A stretch of 64,000 nt of DNA from Microbacteriaceae bacterium (GCA_025463545.1 JAODAR010000010.1:124001-188000), one strand, 5' to 3'; positions 7,939 to 16,339 are shown, counted from the first letter of the stretch. The notes: generated by a model from the letters alone, not told the origin. Numbers and translations are program-made.

Positions 7939-10410
7939 GCCGGCCTCATCCGAGGCGGCCAGGTCGACGGTGGCGCTGATGCCCCAGTCGTGGTCGCCGG
8001 ACGGGTCGTCGAAGATCTGCCGGGCGGTCCAGACCGATGCCCCTTCGTCGAGGATCAGCAGGGCTGACGATCGCGCCTGAGCCCCGGTGAGCACCTCGTC
8101 GTGTTCCGCGTAGTAGCCGTCCATGGCCTCCGCCCAGACGTTCGAATTGAACCCGTTCACACCATCGAGCGCGCCCAGTTCGTCGTAGTGCTCGAGTGCG
8201 GCCAACTGCACCCGCCGGAACAGCTCGTTCCGCACCAGGATCCGGAACGCCCGCACGTTCGTGGTCAGGCGGCGCGGCGCGGGTGGAGCGACAGCGACGG
8301 CATTGGCCTCGTGCGCCGCGAGATCGGGGTGGGTCAACTCCTCCCACTCGTCGAGCAGGCTCGAGTCCACCTGCCGCACCAGTTCGCCGAGCCACTCGAT
8401 CAGGTCGAGCAGGTCCTCGGTCTTGGCCTCGTCGGGGATGGTCTGTCGGGTCGCCCGGTACGCATCGGAAAGGTACCTCAGCACCACGCCCTCGCTGCGC
8501 GCGAGCTTGTAGAACGCGATGAACTCACCGAAGGACATCGCGCGCTCGTACATGTCCCGCACGACTGACTTCGGTCGCAGCTCAAAATCGGCGATCCACG
8601 GCTGCGAAGCCTTATAGGTGTTGAACGCGTAGGTCAGCAGTTCGTCGAGCGGCTTGGGGTGGGTGACCTCCTCGAGCAGCGCCATCCGCTCGTCGTATTC
8701 AATGCCCTCACGCTTCATGGCCGCCACGGCCTCACCACGGGCGACGAACTGCTGGCCGCTGAGTACCGGGCGCGGGTCGTCGAGCGTCGCTTCGACGATC
8801 GAGATCATGTCGAGGGAGTAGGTGGGCGCCTCTGGATCGAGCAGCTCGAATGCGGCGAGCGCGAACGGCGACAGCGGCTGGTTCAGCGCGAAGTTCGGCT
8901 GCAGGTCGACGGTCAAGCCGATGCGGTCAGGCTGGCCGGCGACCGGTGTCTGTTCCACAATTCCCGCCTCGCGCAAGGTCTTGTAGATACCGAGCGCGCG
9001 ACGGGCCAGGGTGAGCTGCCGCTTCCACGGCTCGTGGTTGTCGAACACCAGGGACTGCACATTAGCGTACGCGTCGCCGCCGCGGGCGACCACGTTGATC
9101 AGCATGGCGCTGGTCATCTGCATGCTGGACGTCAGGGTTTCCGGCTCCGCCTCGACCAGGCGGCGGAACGACGGCTCGCCCCAGGAGACGAAGCCTTCTG
9201 GCGCCTTCTTGCGGATGATCTTCCGCTTTTTCTTCGGGTCGTCGCCCGCTTTCTCGATCGCCTTGAGATTGTCGGTCTCGTGTTCCGGTGCCTGCACGAC
9301 CACGGTCCCGGCGGTGTCGTAGCCCGCCCGGCCGGCGCGACCGGCGATCTGGTGGAACTCGCGGGCGTTCAACTGCCGCATCTTCGTGCCGTCATACTTC
9401 GTCAGTGCGGTGAACAGCACGGTGCGGATCGGCACGTTGATGCCAACGCCGAGCGTGTCGGTGCCGCAGATCACCCGGAGCAGGCCGCGCTGGGCGAGCT
9501 GCTCCACCAGCCGACGGTACTTGGGCAGCATGCCGGCGTGGTGCACGCCGATGCCCATGCGAATCAGCCGGGACAGTGTCTTCCCGAAGCTCGTCGTGAA
9601 CCGGAACTCTCCGATCAGCTCGGCGATCGCATCCCGTTGCTGGCGGGTTGCAACCTTCGCGCTGGCGAGCGCCTGCGCTCGTTCCAGGGCTGCGGCCTGG
9701 GAGAAGTGCACGATATAGACCGGTGCCTGGTGGGTGTTCAGCAGCTCGTCGACCGTCTCGTGCACCGGAGTGGTCTCATAGAAGTAGTGCAACGGAACCG
9801 GCCGCTCCACGCCGGTCACGACGGCGGTGGGCCGCGCCGTGCGTCGGCTCAGGTCGTCGGCGATCGAGGTGACGTCGCCGAGGGTCGCCGACATCAGCAC
9901 GAACTGCACCCGCGGCAACCCGAGCAGCGGGACCTGCCACGCCCAGCCCCGGTCCGGGTCGGAGTAGAAATGGAACTCGTCCATCACGACCAGGTCGACC
10001 GGGGTGTTCTTGCCATTCCGGAGAGTGAGGTTCGCGAGGATCTCCGCGGTACAGCAGATGATCGGGGCGTCGGAATTCACCGACGAGTCGCCGGTCATCA
10101 TGCCCACGTTCTCGGCACCGAAGGTTTCCACCAGGGCGAAGAACTTCTCGCTCACCAGCGCCTTGATCGGGGCGGTATAGAAACTGCGTTTGCCGGCGGA
10201 GAGCGCCGCGAAGTGCGCGCCGACGGCGACCAGCGACTTGCCGGTGCCAGTCGGGGTGGAGAGGATCAGGTTCGCGCCCGAGACGATCTCGATCAGCGCC
10301 TCCTCCTGCGCCGGGTACAGGCTCAGCCCCTGCCTTCCCGCCCACAGTTCGAACGCCTCGAACAGCACGTCGGGGTCTGTGACCTGCGGGAGCGCTTCGA
10401 GTGTTGGCAT
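7900..10410 (-). CDS. DEAD/DEAH-box helicase, Ski2-like, DUF3516 type
   Basis: An 836-aa superfamily 2 helicase. Motif I is STPTGTGKS (about residues 53-61), motif II is DEFHFYSD, motif III is SAT (LMSATLGD), and motif VI is QIAGRAGRAG. After the RecA-like domains comes a long C-terminal region with WHTH-like and helical segments that matches the actinobacterial DUF3516 helicases. Ski2-like helicases act on RNA or DNA; the target of this branch is unknown. The start ATG 10410 has AAAGGA just upstream. The gene is divergent from the encapsulin operon. Its 3' end is duplicated in the downstream spacer. Confidence 0.88.
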   Translation of the reverse strand: MPTLEALPQVTDPDVLFEAFELWAGRQGLSLYPAQEEALIEIVSGANLILSTPTGTGKSLVAVGAHFAALSAGKRSFYTAPIKALVSEKFFALVETFGAENVGMMTGDSSVNSDAPIICCTAEILANLTLRNGKNTPVDLVVMDEFHFYSDPDRGWAWQVPLLGLPRVQFVLMSATLGDVTSIADDLSRRTARPTAVVTGVERPVPLHYFYETTPVHETVDELLNTHQAPVYIVHFSQAAALERAQALASAKVATRQQRDAIAELIGEFRFTTSFGKTLSRLIRMGIGVHHAGMLPKYRRLVEQLAQRGLLRVICGTDTLGVGINVPIRTVLFTALTKYDGTKMRQLNAREFHQIAGRAGRAGYDTAGTVVVQAPEHETDNLKAIEKAGDDPKKKRKIIRKKAPEGFVSWGEPSFRRLVEAEPETLTSSMQMTSAMLINVVARGGDAYANVQSLVFDNHEPWKRQLTLARRALGIYKTLREAGIVEQTPVAGQPDRIGLTVDLQPNFALNQPLSPFALAAFELLDPEAPTYSLDMISIVEATLDDPRPVLSGQQFVARGEAVAAMKREGIEYDERMALLEEVTHPKPLDELLTYAFNTYKASQPWIADFELRPKSVVRDMYERAMSFGEFIAFYKLARSEGVVLRYLSDAYRATRQTIPDEAKTEDLLDLIEWLGELVRQVDSSLLDEWEELTHPDLAAHEANAVAVAPPAPRRLTTNVRAFRILVRNELFRRVQLAALEHYDELGALDGVNGFNSNVWAEAMDGYYAEHDEVLTGAQARSSALLILDEGASVWTARQIFDDPSGDHDWGISATVDLAASDEAGEAVVQVTGVNRL

Positions 10411-10560
10411 GGTCCTTTGATCCTGCCCTATCCGCGCCTACCGCGCCTATCCGCGCCTGTCCTCACTGCGGGCCGGTCGCCTCAGCCGATCCCATCGCGA
10501 AGGTCCAGCCTGATTGTCGTCGCGCTCATGCCGACAGCATGATTGCAGAGAGATTCGGCC

Positions 10561-10589
10561 ATGACAGCGCGAGGCGGCGAGCGTAGTGT
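10561..10589 (+). promoter_or_regulatory. Promoter of the encapsulin operon
   Basis: ATGACA (10561-10566) and TAGTGT (10584-10589) are separated by 17 nt, close to the vegetative consensus. The leader would be about 25 nt and carries GAAAGGA before ATG 10621. Confidence 0.55.
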
Positions 10590-10620
10590 CGAACGAAGCC
10601 GCCTGCGAAAGGACGTTCTG

Positions 10621-11034
10621 ATGGGATTCGACCAGTACCACGAACCGGCAGGCGAGTTGTCCGCCGAGACGCGAACGTTCGCCCGCATGTGCGCGAACCT
10701 CACCGAGGAGGCGGAGGCGATCGGCTGGTATGAACAGCGGATGTCCCTCGAGCCGGACGAGACGTCGAAGGCGATCATGGCCGACTCGCTGGGCGAGGAG
10801 TTCAAGCACTTCAGCATGGACCTGGAGTTCCTGCTGCGAAACAAGCCGTTGTGGCGGGAAACCGCACGGGGCATCCTCTTCCAGGACGGCGACATCGTCG
10901 AGAACGGCGAGCGCTCGGAGGCCGCAGCGGGCTGGGGTGGGGCGGCAACGGATGTCGGCGGCTCGGCCTCGACGACAGGTTCGGTTTCAGGTTCCTCGCT
11001 CGGCATCGGCGGCCTGAAGGGTAAGGGATTGTGA
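10621..11034 (+). CDS. Encapsulated ferritin-like protein (EncFtn) with cargo-loading peptide
   Basis: A 137-aa cargo ferroxidase. The core YHEPAGELSAETR...EEAEAIGWYEQR...EEFKHF matches EncFtn proteins, with metal-site residues Glu30, Glu60 and His63 at the spacing known for the Rhodospirillum enzyme and the conserved Trp36-Tyr37. A flexible Gly/Ser/Thr-rich linker (about residues 97-124) leads to the C-terminal tag SSLGIGGLKGKGL, the classic encapsulin-targeting peptide. EncFtn dimers assemble into a ring inside the shell and oxidise Fe(II). GAAAGGA 7 nt before ATG 10621 fixes the start. The stop overlaps the shell gene region by a few nt. Confidence 0.93.
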   Translation: MGFDQYHEPAGELSAETRTFARMCANLTEEAEAIGWYEQRMSLEPDETSKAIMADSLGEEFKHFSMDLEFLLRNKPLWRETARGILFQDGDIVENGERSEAAAGWGGAATDVGGSASTTGSVSGSSLGIGGLKGKGL

Positions 11035-11036
11035 CC

Positions 11037-11843
11037 ATGGACCACTTGTTGCGCGGCCACGCGCCGATTTCGGATGCCGGCTGGGCGCTGTTGGACGGTG
11101 AGGCGAAGCAACGGCTGATCGCGGCGCTCGGCGCACGCAAACTCGTCGACTTCGCCGGGCCGTTCGGCTGGGCCTACTCGTCTACCAACCTGGGCCGCAC
11201 TGCGCCCGTGCCGCACACCCCGGTGGACAAGGTGCTGGCCCGGCGACGGCTGGTGCTGCCGGTCACCGAAGTGAGGGCTGAGTTCGCGGTGTCCAGGGCC
11301 GAACTGCTCGACTACGATCGCGGCGCCCAGGACACCAACCTCGACGACCTGGACGATGCGGCCATGCTGATGGCGCGCACTGAGAACATCGCCGTCTTCC
11401 ACGGCTGGCAGGCGGCCGGAATCACCGGGATCACCGAGGCGTCCCCGCACGAACTGGTACCGCGGGTGGTCGACTTCAACGACTACCCGCGACGGGTGGC
11501 GAAGGCTGTGGAGGTTCTCCTGGCCAGCGGCGTCAGCGGTCCGTACGGGCTCGCCGTGGGGCCCGCCGACTACACCGCGATCATCGAAACCGCCGAGCAC
11601 GGCGGCTACCCGTTGTTCGACCATCTGAGGAAAATCCTGGATGGGCCGATCGTCTGGGCCCCCGGTGTGCGCGGTGGCGTCGTGCTGAGTCTTCGCGGCG
11701 GGGATTTCCTGTTCGAGTCCGGTGAAGATCTCTCGGTGGGATACGACTATCACGACGCCGACGACGTGCACCTCTACCTGGAGCAGACCTTCAGTTTTCG
11801 GGTCGCCACGCCGGAAGCGGCGATCGCGCTCGCCGCCGAGTAG
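11037..11843 (+). CDS. Family 1 encapsulin shell protein
   Basis: A 268-aa HK97-fold protein that self-assembles into a hollow icosahedral nanocompartment, here for iron storage with EncFtn. The opening MDHLLRGHAPISDAGW is the typical encapsulin N-terminus; the middle has ARTENIAVFHGWQAAGITGI and the C-terminal block GGDFLFESGEDLSVGYDYHDADDVHLYLEQTFSFRV contains the usual shell motif. ATG 11037 is chosen over the GTG at 11031 because AAGGG (11023-11027) is better spaced from it and the protein then starts like its homologues. It lies 2 nt after the EncFtn stop, so the two genes are one operon. Confidence 0.95.
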   Translation: MDHLLRGHAPISDAGWALLDGEAKQRLIAALGARKLVDFAGPFGWAYSSTNLGRTAPVPHTPVDKVLARRRLVLPVTEVRAEFAVSRAELLDYDRGAQDTNLDDLDDAAMLMARTENIAVFHGWQAAGITGITEASPHELVPRVVDFNDYPRRVAKAVEVLLASGVSGPYGLAVGPADYTAIIETAEHGGYPLFDHLRKILDGPIVWAPGVRGGVVLSLRGGDFLFESGEDLSVGYDYHDADDVHLYLEQTFSFRVATPEAAIALAAE

Positions 11844-11936
11844 CCGCCATCCTTCTAGTCCCACCGCGTGGTCCCCCTCACGCTCCGACGCAGAGGCGCG
11901 GTCACCGGGGGCGGCGGCGGATGGAAGACTGGAGGT

Positions 11937-12674
11937 ATGACGATTATCGCTGCCGCCGACGGCTCCGCACTCGGAAACCCGGGTCCGGCCGGATGGGCGT
12001 GGTACGTCAACGACTCGTGCTGGGCGGCCGGCGGCTGGCCGCATGCCACCAACAACCAGGGCGAACTGAAGGCCGTACTGGAGCTGTTCACAGCCACCGC
12101 GCACCTTGACGACGACCTCCTCGTACTCTGCGACAGCCAGTACGTCATCAACTCGGTGACCAAGTGGATGCCGGGCTGGAAGAAGAAGGGCTGGCGGAAG
12201 GGCGACGGCAAGCCCGTGATGAACGTCGAGCTGCTCAAGGAGATCGACGCCGCCCTGATCGGCCGTCGCTACAGGTTCGAGTGGGTCAAAGGGCACGCCA
12301 ACCACCCCCTGAATGAAGCAGCGGATGCCCGCGCCCGCGCCGCGGCCGAAGCCTTCCAGCGCCGTGCGCCCATCCCGACCGGACCCGGCTGGGTCCGCGC
12401 CGGCGATACTGCCCGCCCCGCGGTTGCTGCGGCCGATCGGCGGCCGGAGTCCGTCGAAGCGCGCGGTTCTGCGCCTGCCGAAGCGACAGCGCCCGCACGT
12501 TCACTGGTGACGACCGCCGCTCAACCGGAGCTGTTCTCTTTGGGCGACGACGCATCCGCTGCCCGCGACCATACCGTGACCCTCACCCTGAGCGATGACG
12601 AGCACGCCCGGCTGCTGCAGCGCGCTCGCGTGCGTGGCGTGAGTGTCGAAGACCTGCTGCGTGCCCTGATCTGA
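11937..12674 (+). CDS. rnhA: Ribonuclease HI with C-terminal extension
   Basis: A 245-aa protein whose first ~140 residues form RNase HI, which cuts RNA in RNA-DNA hybrids. Catalytic acids are visible in AADGSALGNPGPAG (Asp8), NNQGELKAVLEL (Glu), LCDSQYVIN (Asp) and GHANHPLNEAADARAR (His/Asp). After an Ala/Pro-rich linker there is a ~60-residue tail ending HTVTLTLSDDEHARLLQRARVRGVSVEDLLRALI, which resembles a small helical domain found on several actinobacterial proteins. The ATG follows GGAGGT directly, so the site may be read with a weak -10 (AAGACT) as leaderless rather than by that SD. Confidence 0.9.
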   Translation: MTIIAAADGSALGNPGPAGWAWYVNDSCWAAGGWPHATNNQGELKAVLELFTATAHLDDDLLVLCDSQYVINSVTKWMPGWKKKGWRKGDGKPVMNVELLKEIDAALIGRRYRFEWVKGHANHPLNEAADARARAAAEAFQRRAPIPTGPGWVRAGDTARPAVAAADRRPESVEARGSAPAEATAPARSLVTTAAQPELFSLGDDASAARDHTVTLTLSDDEHARLLQRARVRGVSVEDLLRALI

Positions 12675-12686
12675 TCGGGAAGACGG

Positions 12687-13868
12687 ATGCCTGGCTCACT
12701 GATTCTGGATCTCCTGCTGCTGGTGCTGCTGCTCGGCTGCCTGGTCTCGGGGTATCGCAGTGGCTTGCTGCGCAGCCTGTCGGTGATCGTCGGCGTCATC
12801 CTCGGCGGGATCGCCGCCTACTTCGTGGTGCCGCTGGTCGGCTCCTGGGTTCCCGCACCGGAATGGCGCACCGCCGCTACGCTCGGCGCGGCGGTGGTGC
12901 TCGTGCTCGCCGGGCTGTCGCTCGGCGAGACCGTGGGCTTCGCGGTGCGGCGACGCACCAGCCGCAGCCGGCTGAGAATGCTCGACCGGGTGCTCGGCGC
13001 TGTGGTCACCACCGTCGCGGCCGCCCTGGTGGCGTCGATGCTGGCCTTCAGCATGGGCACGCTGGGAATCCCGTTCCTCTCGTCGGCGATCGCCTCATCG
13101 CGAGTGATCGGCACCATCGATGCGCTCACGCCTCAGCCGGTGCTCGGTTTCCTCGCGCAGCTGCGCTCGGTGGCGATCGACGAGGGCCTGCCGCGCATCG
13201 TCGATGCGTTCAACGGTCCCACCCCTGAGATTCCCGATGTGAACACCGGGAGTCCCGCCCTCGATGCCGCGGCACAGTCGGTGGTGCGGATCACCGGCAA
13301 TGCCTACGCCTGCGGCCAGAACCAGTCCGGCAGCGGATTCGTGGTGGCTCCGGGCCGCGTGGTCACCAACGCCCACGTGGTTGCCGGCGTGACGTCGCCC
13401 GTGGTGGAATCCCCCGGCGGTGACGCCGTGCAGGGTGAGGTCGTGTACTTCGACCCGGTCGACGACCTGGCCGTGATCGCCGTCGACGGGCTCTCCACCC
13501 GTCCGCTCCCGCTCGGAACAAACCTTGCTGCCGGCACCAACGCCGTCAGCGACGGTTACCCGTTCGGCGGCCCGTTCGACTCCGGGCCAGCCCAGGTGAT
13601 CTCGCTCAGCACCCAGGCTGTGGCTGACATCTACGGGCAGAACCCCACCCCGCGGCAGGTGTACACCCTGGCAGCGGATGTGCAGCACGGCGAATCCGGC
13701 GGACCGCTGCTCAGCGAGGCCGGCCAGGTGGCAGGCGTCATCTTTGCCAAGGCCGCCGACACGGCGAATGTCGGTTATGCCCTGGGAATGGACGAGGTGC
13801 AGCCGGTGGCAGCCCAGGCCGCATCGCTGGACGCCGAAGTATCGTCCGGCAGTTGCGTGCGCGGGTAG
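12687..13868 (+). CDS. marP: MarP-like membrane serine protease (CvpA-trypsin fusion)
   Basis: A 393-aa membrane protease. The first ~150 residues form a CvpA-like domain with four hydrophobic helices (about 5-26, 31-52, 63-82, 103-128); the rest is a periplasmic chymotrypsin-fold domain. The catalytic triad is His230 (TNAHVVAG), Asp259/260 (PVDDLAVI) and Ser337 (GESGGPL), and Cys209 and Cys390 can form the redox-sensitive disulfide. All positions are within about six residues of Mycobacterium tuberculosis MarP (Rv3671c), which supports intrabacterial pH control and peptidoglycan remodelling under acid stress. It follows the RNase HI gene by 12 nt and is probably co-transcribed. Confidence 0.92.
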   Translation: MPGSLILDLLLLVLLLGCLVSGYRSGLLRSLSVIVGVILGGIAAYFVVPLVGSWVPAPEWRTAATLGAAVVLVLAGLSLGETVGFAVRRRTSRSRLRMLDRVLGAVVTTVAAALVASMLAFSMGTLGIPFLSSAIASSRVIGTIDALTPQPVLGFLAQLRSVAIDEGLPRIVDAFNGPTPEIPDVNTGSPALDAAAQSVVRITGNAYACGQNQSGSGFVVAPGRVVTNAHVVAGVTSPVVESPGGDAVQGEVVYFDPVDDLAVIAVDGLSTRPLPLGTNLAAGTNAVSDGYPFGGPFDSGPAQVISLSTQAVADIYGQNPTPRQVYTLAADVQHGESGGPLLSEAGQVAGVIFAKAADTANVGYALGMDEVQPVAAQAASLDAEVSSGSCVRG

Positions 13869-13884
13869 GCCGTGGCATCCCCCG

Positions 13885-13949
13885 CCGGTGAGGCGCGTAT
13901 AACGCACCTTCGTTTCGCGAATGAAGGCGTTATATACGTACTTCACCGG
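13885..13949. repeat. Long AT-containing imperfect palindrome
   Basis: Outer arms CCGGTGA (13885-13891) and TCACCGG (13943-13949) enclose CGTATAACGC...CCTTC and GAAGG...CGTTATATACG, giving a ~30-bp imperfect stem. The TATA-rich arms are unusual in this GC-rich region. It could be the marP terminator or a protein-binding site. Confidence 0.6.
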
Positions 13950-14050
13950 GATATCCGACGACGTTGGACGTCGCACGGAGGTATCCGCCCGCGAACCCGG
14001 GCGTCGCCGCGTCGCCAGCCCGTCCGCGGCCGCGGGTGCCATCATGGGAT

Positions 14051-14434
14051 ATGCCCACTGCAGAGCTGACGGATGCCGAGCTCCGACGCCTTGAGCGCCG
14101 CCTGCGGAGCGAACGCGCCAACATCGACACCGAGATGAGGCAGCTCACGGGGACGCTCGAATCCGTGCGCGACGCCCGGAGCGACGCGTCGGCCGACGAT
14201 GAGCATGACCCGGAGGGTCCGACCCTCTCGGCCGAGTGGTCCCGGATCGCCGGAATCCACACCGAACTCACACAGAAGTCGGCGGCGATCGACCGCGCTC
14301 TCCGGCGGATAAAGGACGGCACCTACGGCATCTGCATCCGCCGGGGTGAACCGATCAGCAAGGAACGTCTCGAGGCGCGCCCGGCCGCCGAGCTCTGCAT
14401 CGACTGCGCCCGCGAACTCGAGGCCCGCCGCTAG
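14051..14434 (+). CDS. TraR/DksA-like zinc-finger protein
   Basis: A 127-aa protein with an N-terminal coiled coil (about residues 3-95, LRRLERRLRSERANIDTEMR) and a C-terminal DksA/TraR-type finger. Such proteins bind RNA polymerase through the secondary channel. The finger is YGICIRRGEPI...ELCIDCARELEARR: the second CxxC is intact but the first pair is reduced to one Cys, with Arg at the second position. A CATCAT -10-like box sits 5 nt before ATG 14051 and there is no convincing ribosome binding site, so a leaderless start is possible. Regulatory targets are unknown. Confidence 0.8.
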   Translation: MPTAELTDAELRRLERRLRSERANIDTEMRQLTGTLESVRDARSDASADDEHDPEGPTLSAEWSRIAGIHTELTQKSAAIDRALRRIKDGTYGICIRRGEPISKERLEARPAAELCIDCARELEARR

Positions 14435-14551
14435 ACGGATGCCGCGGCATCCGCTTTCGAAGCGTCGGGACGCCGCGGGGCCCAACTCCCCCTCGTACGC
14501 GCAGCCGCCGCCCACCCGCCGGTTCGCGCAGCCGCCGCGACTCGGCCCTTC

Positions 14552-14613
14552 GCGCTGACGATTCCTGCACGCGCGGATGGCCTGCCGCCCGCGCGTGCAG
14601 GAATCGTCAGCGC
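14552..14613. repeat. Perfect 24-bp stem hairpin
   Basis: Arms 14552-14575 and 14590-14613 are exact reverse complements with a 14-nt loop; five further pairs continue beyond a one-base bulge (CCCTT/AAGGG). It lies between convergent genes and may act as a bidirectional terminator. The rest of 14435-14664 has no gene. Confidence 0.8.
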
Positions 14614-14664
14614 AAGGGAAATACTCGACCGCGCGAGGCACAAACGGCAGGGCGAGGGCACCGC

Positions 14665-14955
14665 TCAGCGCACGCTGAACCAGCGGCCCTTCACGCGCTC
14701 GGTGACGGTGAACGCAACCGGCTCGGCGATGGCATCCGTTGCCGCCACCACGTACTCGGCGATCTGCGCCGCCAGTTCGGCGTCATCCGCTGTGAAACGC
14801 ACGGTGACCCTGGCGTGACCGGCCACCACTGCGACATCGGATGCCTCGACCGTGGTCAGCTCGGCGGCGGCAGCCGCTGCATGCGGCACCACCGCGTCGG
14901 GCGCGACGCCGGGCCGGAGCCGGCCGATCGTCATGGTCACGCGGAAGGAAGGCAC
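14665..14955 (-). CDS. Hypothetical protein, 96 aa
   Basis: I do not recognise the family. The protein starts MPSFRVTMTIGRLRPGV and alternates strands and helices (VEASDVAVVAGHARVTVRFTADDAELAAQIAEYVV) ending in a basic KGRWFSVR, suggesting a small alpha/beta fold with no signal peptide or membrane segment. Support for a real gene comes from codon usage and from a -10 box (TACGCT) exactly 6 nt before GTG 14955 on the minus strand. It faces the TraR/DksA gene across a strong hairpin. Confidence 0.7.
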   Translation of the reverse strand: MPSFRVTMTIGRLRPGVAPDAVVPHAAAAAAELTTVEASDVAVVAGHARVTVRFTADDAELAAQIAEYVVAATDAIAEPVAFTVTERVKGRWFSVR

Positions 14956-14961
14956 CGAACG

Positions 14962-14967
14962 AGCGTA
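14962..14967 (-). promoter_or_regulatory. -10 box of leaderless promoter
   Basis: Minus-strand TACGCT lies 6 nt before GTG 14955; no Shine-Dalgarno sequence is present. Confidence 0.55.
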
Positions 14968-15090
14968 GCGCCGGCCCGTCCGGAAGCGGCACGCCCTGGC
15001 GAGAGCGCGAGGCTCCTTGATGATGGCGTTTCGGCCGCGACCGGCGTACCGTCAGGTGCAGGCATCCGTCAATGGAGAGGAGGCCAGCGC

Positions 15091-15708
15091 ATGTACTACA
15101 TTGACGATCCCGACCAGTTGCCAGAACTGCCCGACCCCGGCCCGCGCGACGGCCGGCACGGGGTGGACCGCGACACGGGTTTCAACCCGTATCCGCCGGT
15201 GCACCTGGGCGCAGACACCGGAGGCGATCTGGCCGTGCCGGTGGAGGATGCGAAGTGGCACCTCGATTTCCTGCTCGACCGGGTGCAGGCCGGCGAGGAG
15301 ATCATCGTGATGAGGCACGGGCAGCCCGTCGCCATGCTCGTGAAGCCCCGGCGCCGCCGGACCGCACGCGCGGTGCGCACCTCGCTCACCGGGACCGTGC
15401 GAACCGGCATTATTCGTTCCACCTCGCCGGGCGGGGGTTCTGTGCGCGCCGATTCGATCAGCGTGTCGGAGACCATCGTCGACACGGTGCTGGTCACGGA
15501 TGACGCCGAAGCGTTCCCCAGCACGGTCAGGACCTCCACCTCCCGCACCAGGACGCGCACGAAAGTGTTCCCCGACGAGCGTGACCAGCTGCCAGCGCTT
15601 CCTGACCCCGGGCCGCGCGACGGCCACCACGGCGTCGACTCTGAGGGCTCGGCGGGCGTCGACAAGCACGACGAGAACAAACCGCTGTTCTATCCGCTGA
15701 GCCGGTAG
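15091..15708 (+). CDS. Phd/YefM-like domain protein with duplicated terminal motif
   Basis: A 205-aa protein with three parts. Residues about 50-88 (VPVEDAKWHLDFLLDRVQAGEEI then IVMRHGQPVAMLVKP) look like the N-terminal DNA-binding half of a Phd/YefM antitoxin. Residues about 95-165 are Arg/Thr/Ser-rich and probably disordered. A 19-residue motif, DQLPELPDPGPRDGRHGVD near the N-terminus, returns as DQLPALPDPGPRDGHHGVD near the C-terminus. No toxin gene follows in the same direction: the next gene is a convergent copper protein. A strong SD (GGAGAGGAGG) fixes ATG 15091. The function is unknown; a promoter-binding antitoxin-derived regulator is one reading. Confidence 0.7.
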   Translation: MYYIDDPDQLPELPDPGPRDGRHGVDRDTGFNPYPPVHLGADTGGDLAVPVEDAKWHLDFLLDRVQAGEEIIVMRHGQPVAMLVKPRRRRTARAVRTSLTGTVRTGIIRSTSPGGGSVRADSISVSETIVDTVLVTDDAEAFPSTVRTSTSRTRTRTKVFPDERDQLPALPDPGPRDGHHGVDSEGSAGVDKHDENKPLFYPLSR

Positions 15709-15710
15709 CC

Positions 15711-15773
15711 CAGTCGTACACGAGTCCACCCGGTCGTACACGAGCCACTCAGACGCGAGCCACTCAGACGCGA
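15711..15773. repeat. Two adjacent tandem duplications
   Basis: A ~19-bp unit CGTACACGAGnCCAC occurs twice at 15711-15748, and a 15-bp unit GCCACTCAGACGCGA occurs twice at 15744-15773. Both start just after the stop of the Phd-like gene. Confidence 0.8.
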
Positions 15774-15810
15774 GCCCGCTCGTGCACGGTCCAGACCGCT
15801 GGGCAGTCTC

Positions 15811-16212
15811 CTAACCGATCTCGGACAGCAGTTCCCGGCACGCCTGCTGGCAACGGCGGCAGGCCTCCCCGCAGATCCGGCAGTGCTCGTGCATGTCCGC
15901 GTGGCTCTCGCACTCGTCGGCGCAGGTGGAGCACGCGGTGACGCAAGCGGCGAGCACGGCAGCGGTGAGGTTGTCATCGGATGCCGCCTGCCGGGTGAGC
16001 ACGGACCCGGTCGCCACGCAGACATCGGCGCAGTCGTGGTCGGTGCCGATGCAGCGCACCAGGTCGGCGACGTCCTCTTCCCCGAGGCAGGCATCCGCGC
16101 AGGAGGTACAGGCCTGGGCACATTCGTAGCAGGCGTCGATGGCCCCGACCAGGAGGTCGGTGGCGGCGGTCGCGTCCGGGTGAGAGTTGAGCATTTGCTG
16201 GGTCACGGTCAT
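15811..16212 (-). CDS. Four-helix bundle copper-storage protein (Csp-like)
   Basis: A 133-aa protein with 17 Cys arranged mostly as CxxC/CxxxC along four predicted helices (DACYECAQACTSCADAC, VRC...DHDCADVC, AACVTACSTCADEC, HCRICGEACRRCQQAC). This is the Csp/DUF326 family, which stores Cu(I) ions inside a four-helix bundle. There is no signal peptide, so it is the cytosolic Csp3-like type. I prefer ATG 16212 (MTVTQQML) because GGAG lies 6 nt upstream; in-frame ATGs at 16221 and 16248 are alternatives. A small hairpin (16249-16264) lies upstream. A second, Met-rich member is at 28210. Confidence 0.9.
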   Translation of the reverse strand: MTVTQQMLNSHPDATAATDLLVGAIDACYECAQACTSCADACLGEEDVADLVRCIGTDHDCADVCVATGSVLTRQAASDDNLTAAVLAACVTACSTCADECESHADMHEHCRICGEACRRCQQACRELLSEIG

Positions 16213-16339
16213 GGTCCGCTCCATCCGCTGTCGGTGTTCGGGTGACATCGCCGCAGCAGCGGCGTCGCCCGGCTGATGCTCACAACATACGCCGGAAACG
16301 AGGCCTGGCGGGGGCCTTCCGCGCCGCTGAGACGGCGCC

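Noticed and set aside
8659..10542. Long open frame antisense to the helicase gene
   Set aside because: High-GC antisense artefact; the complementary strand has full helicase motifs and the antisense protein has no family features.
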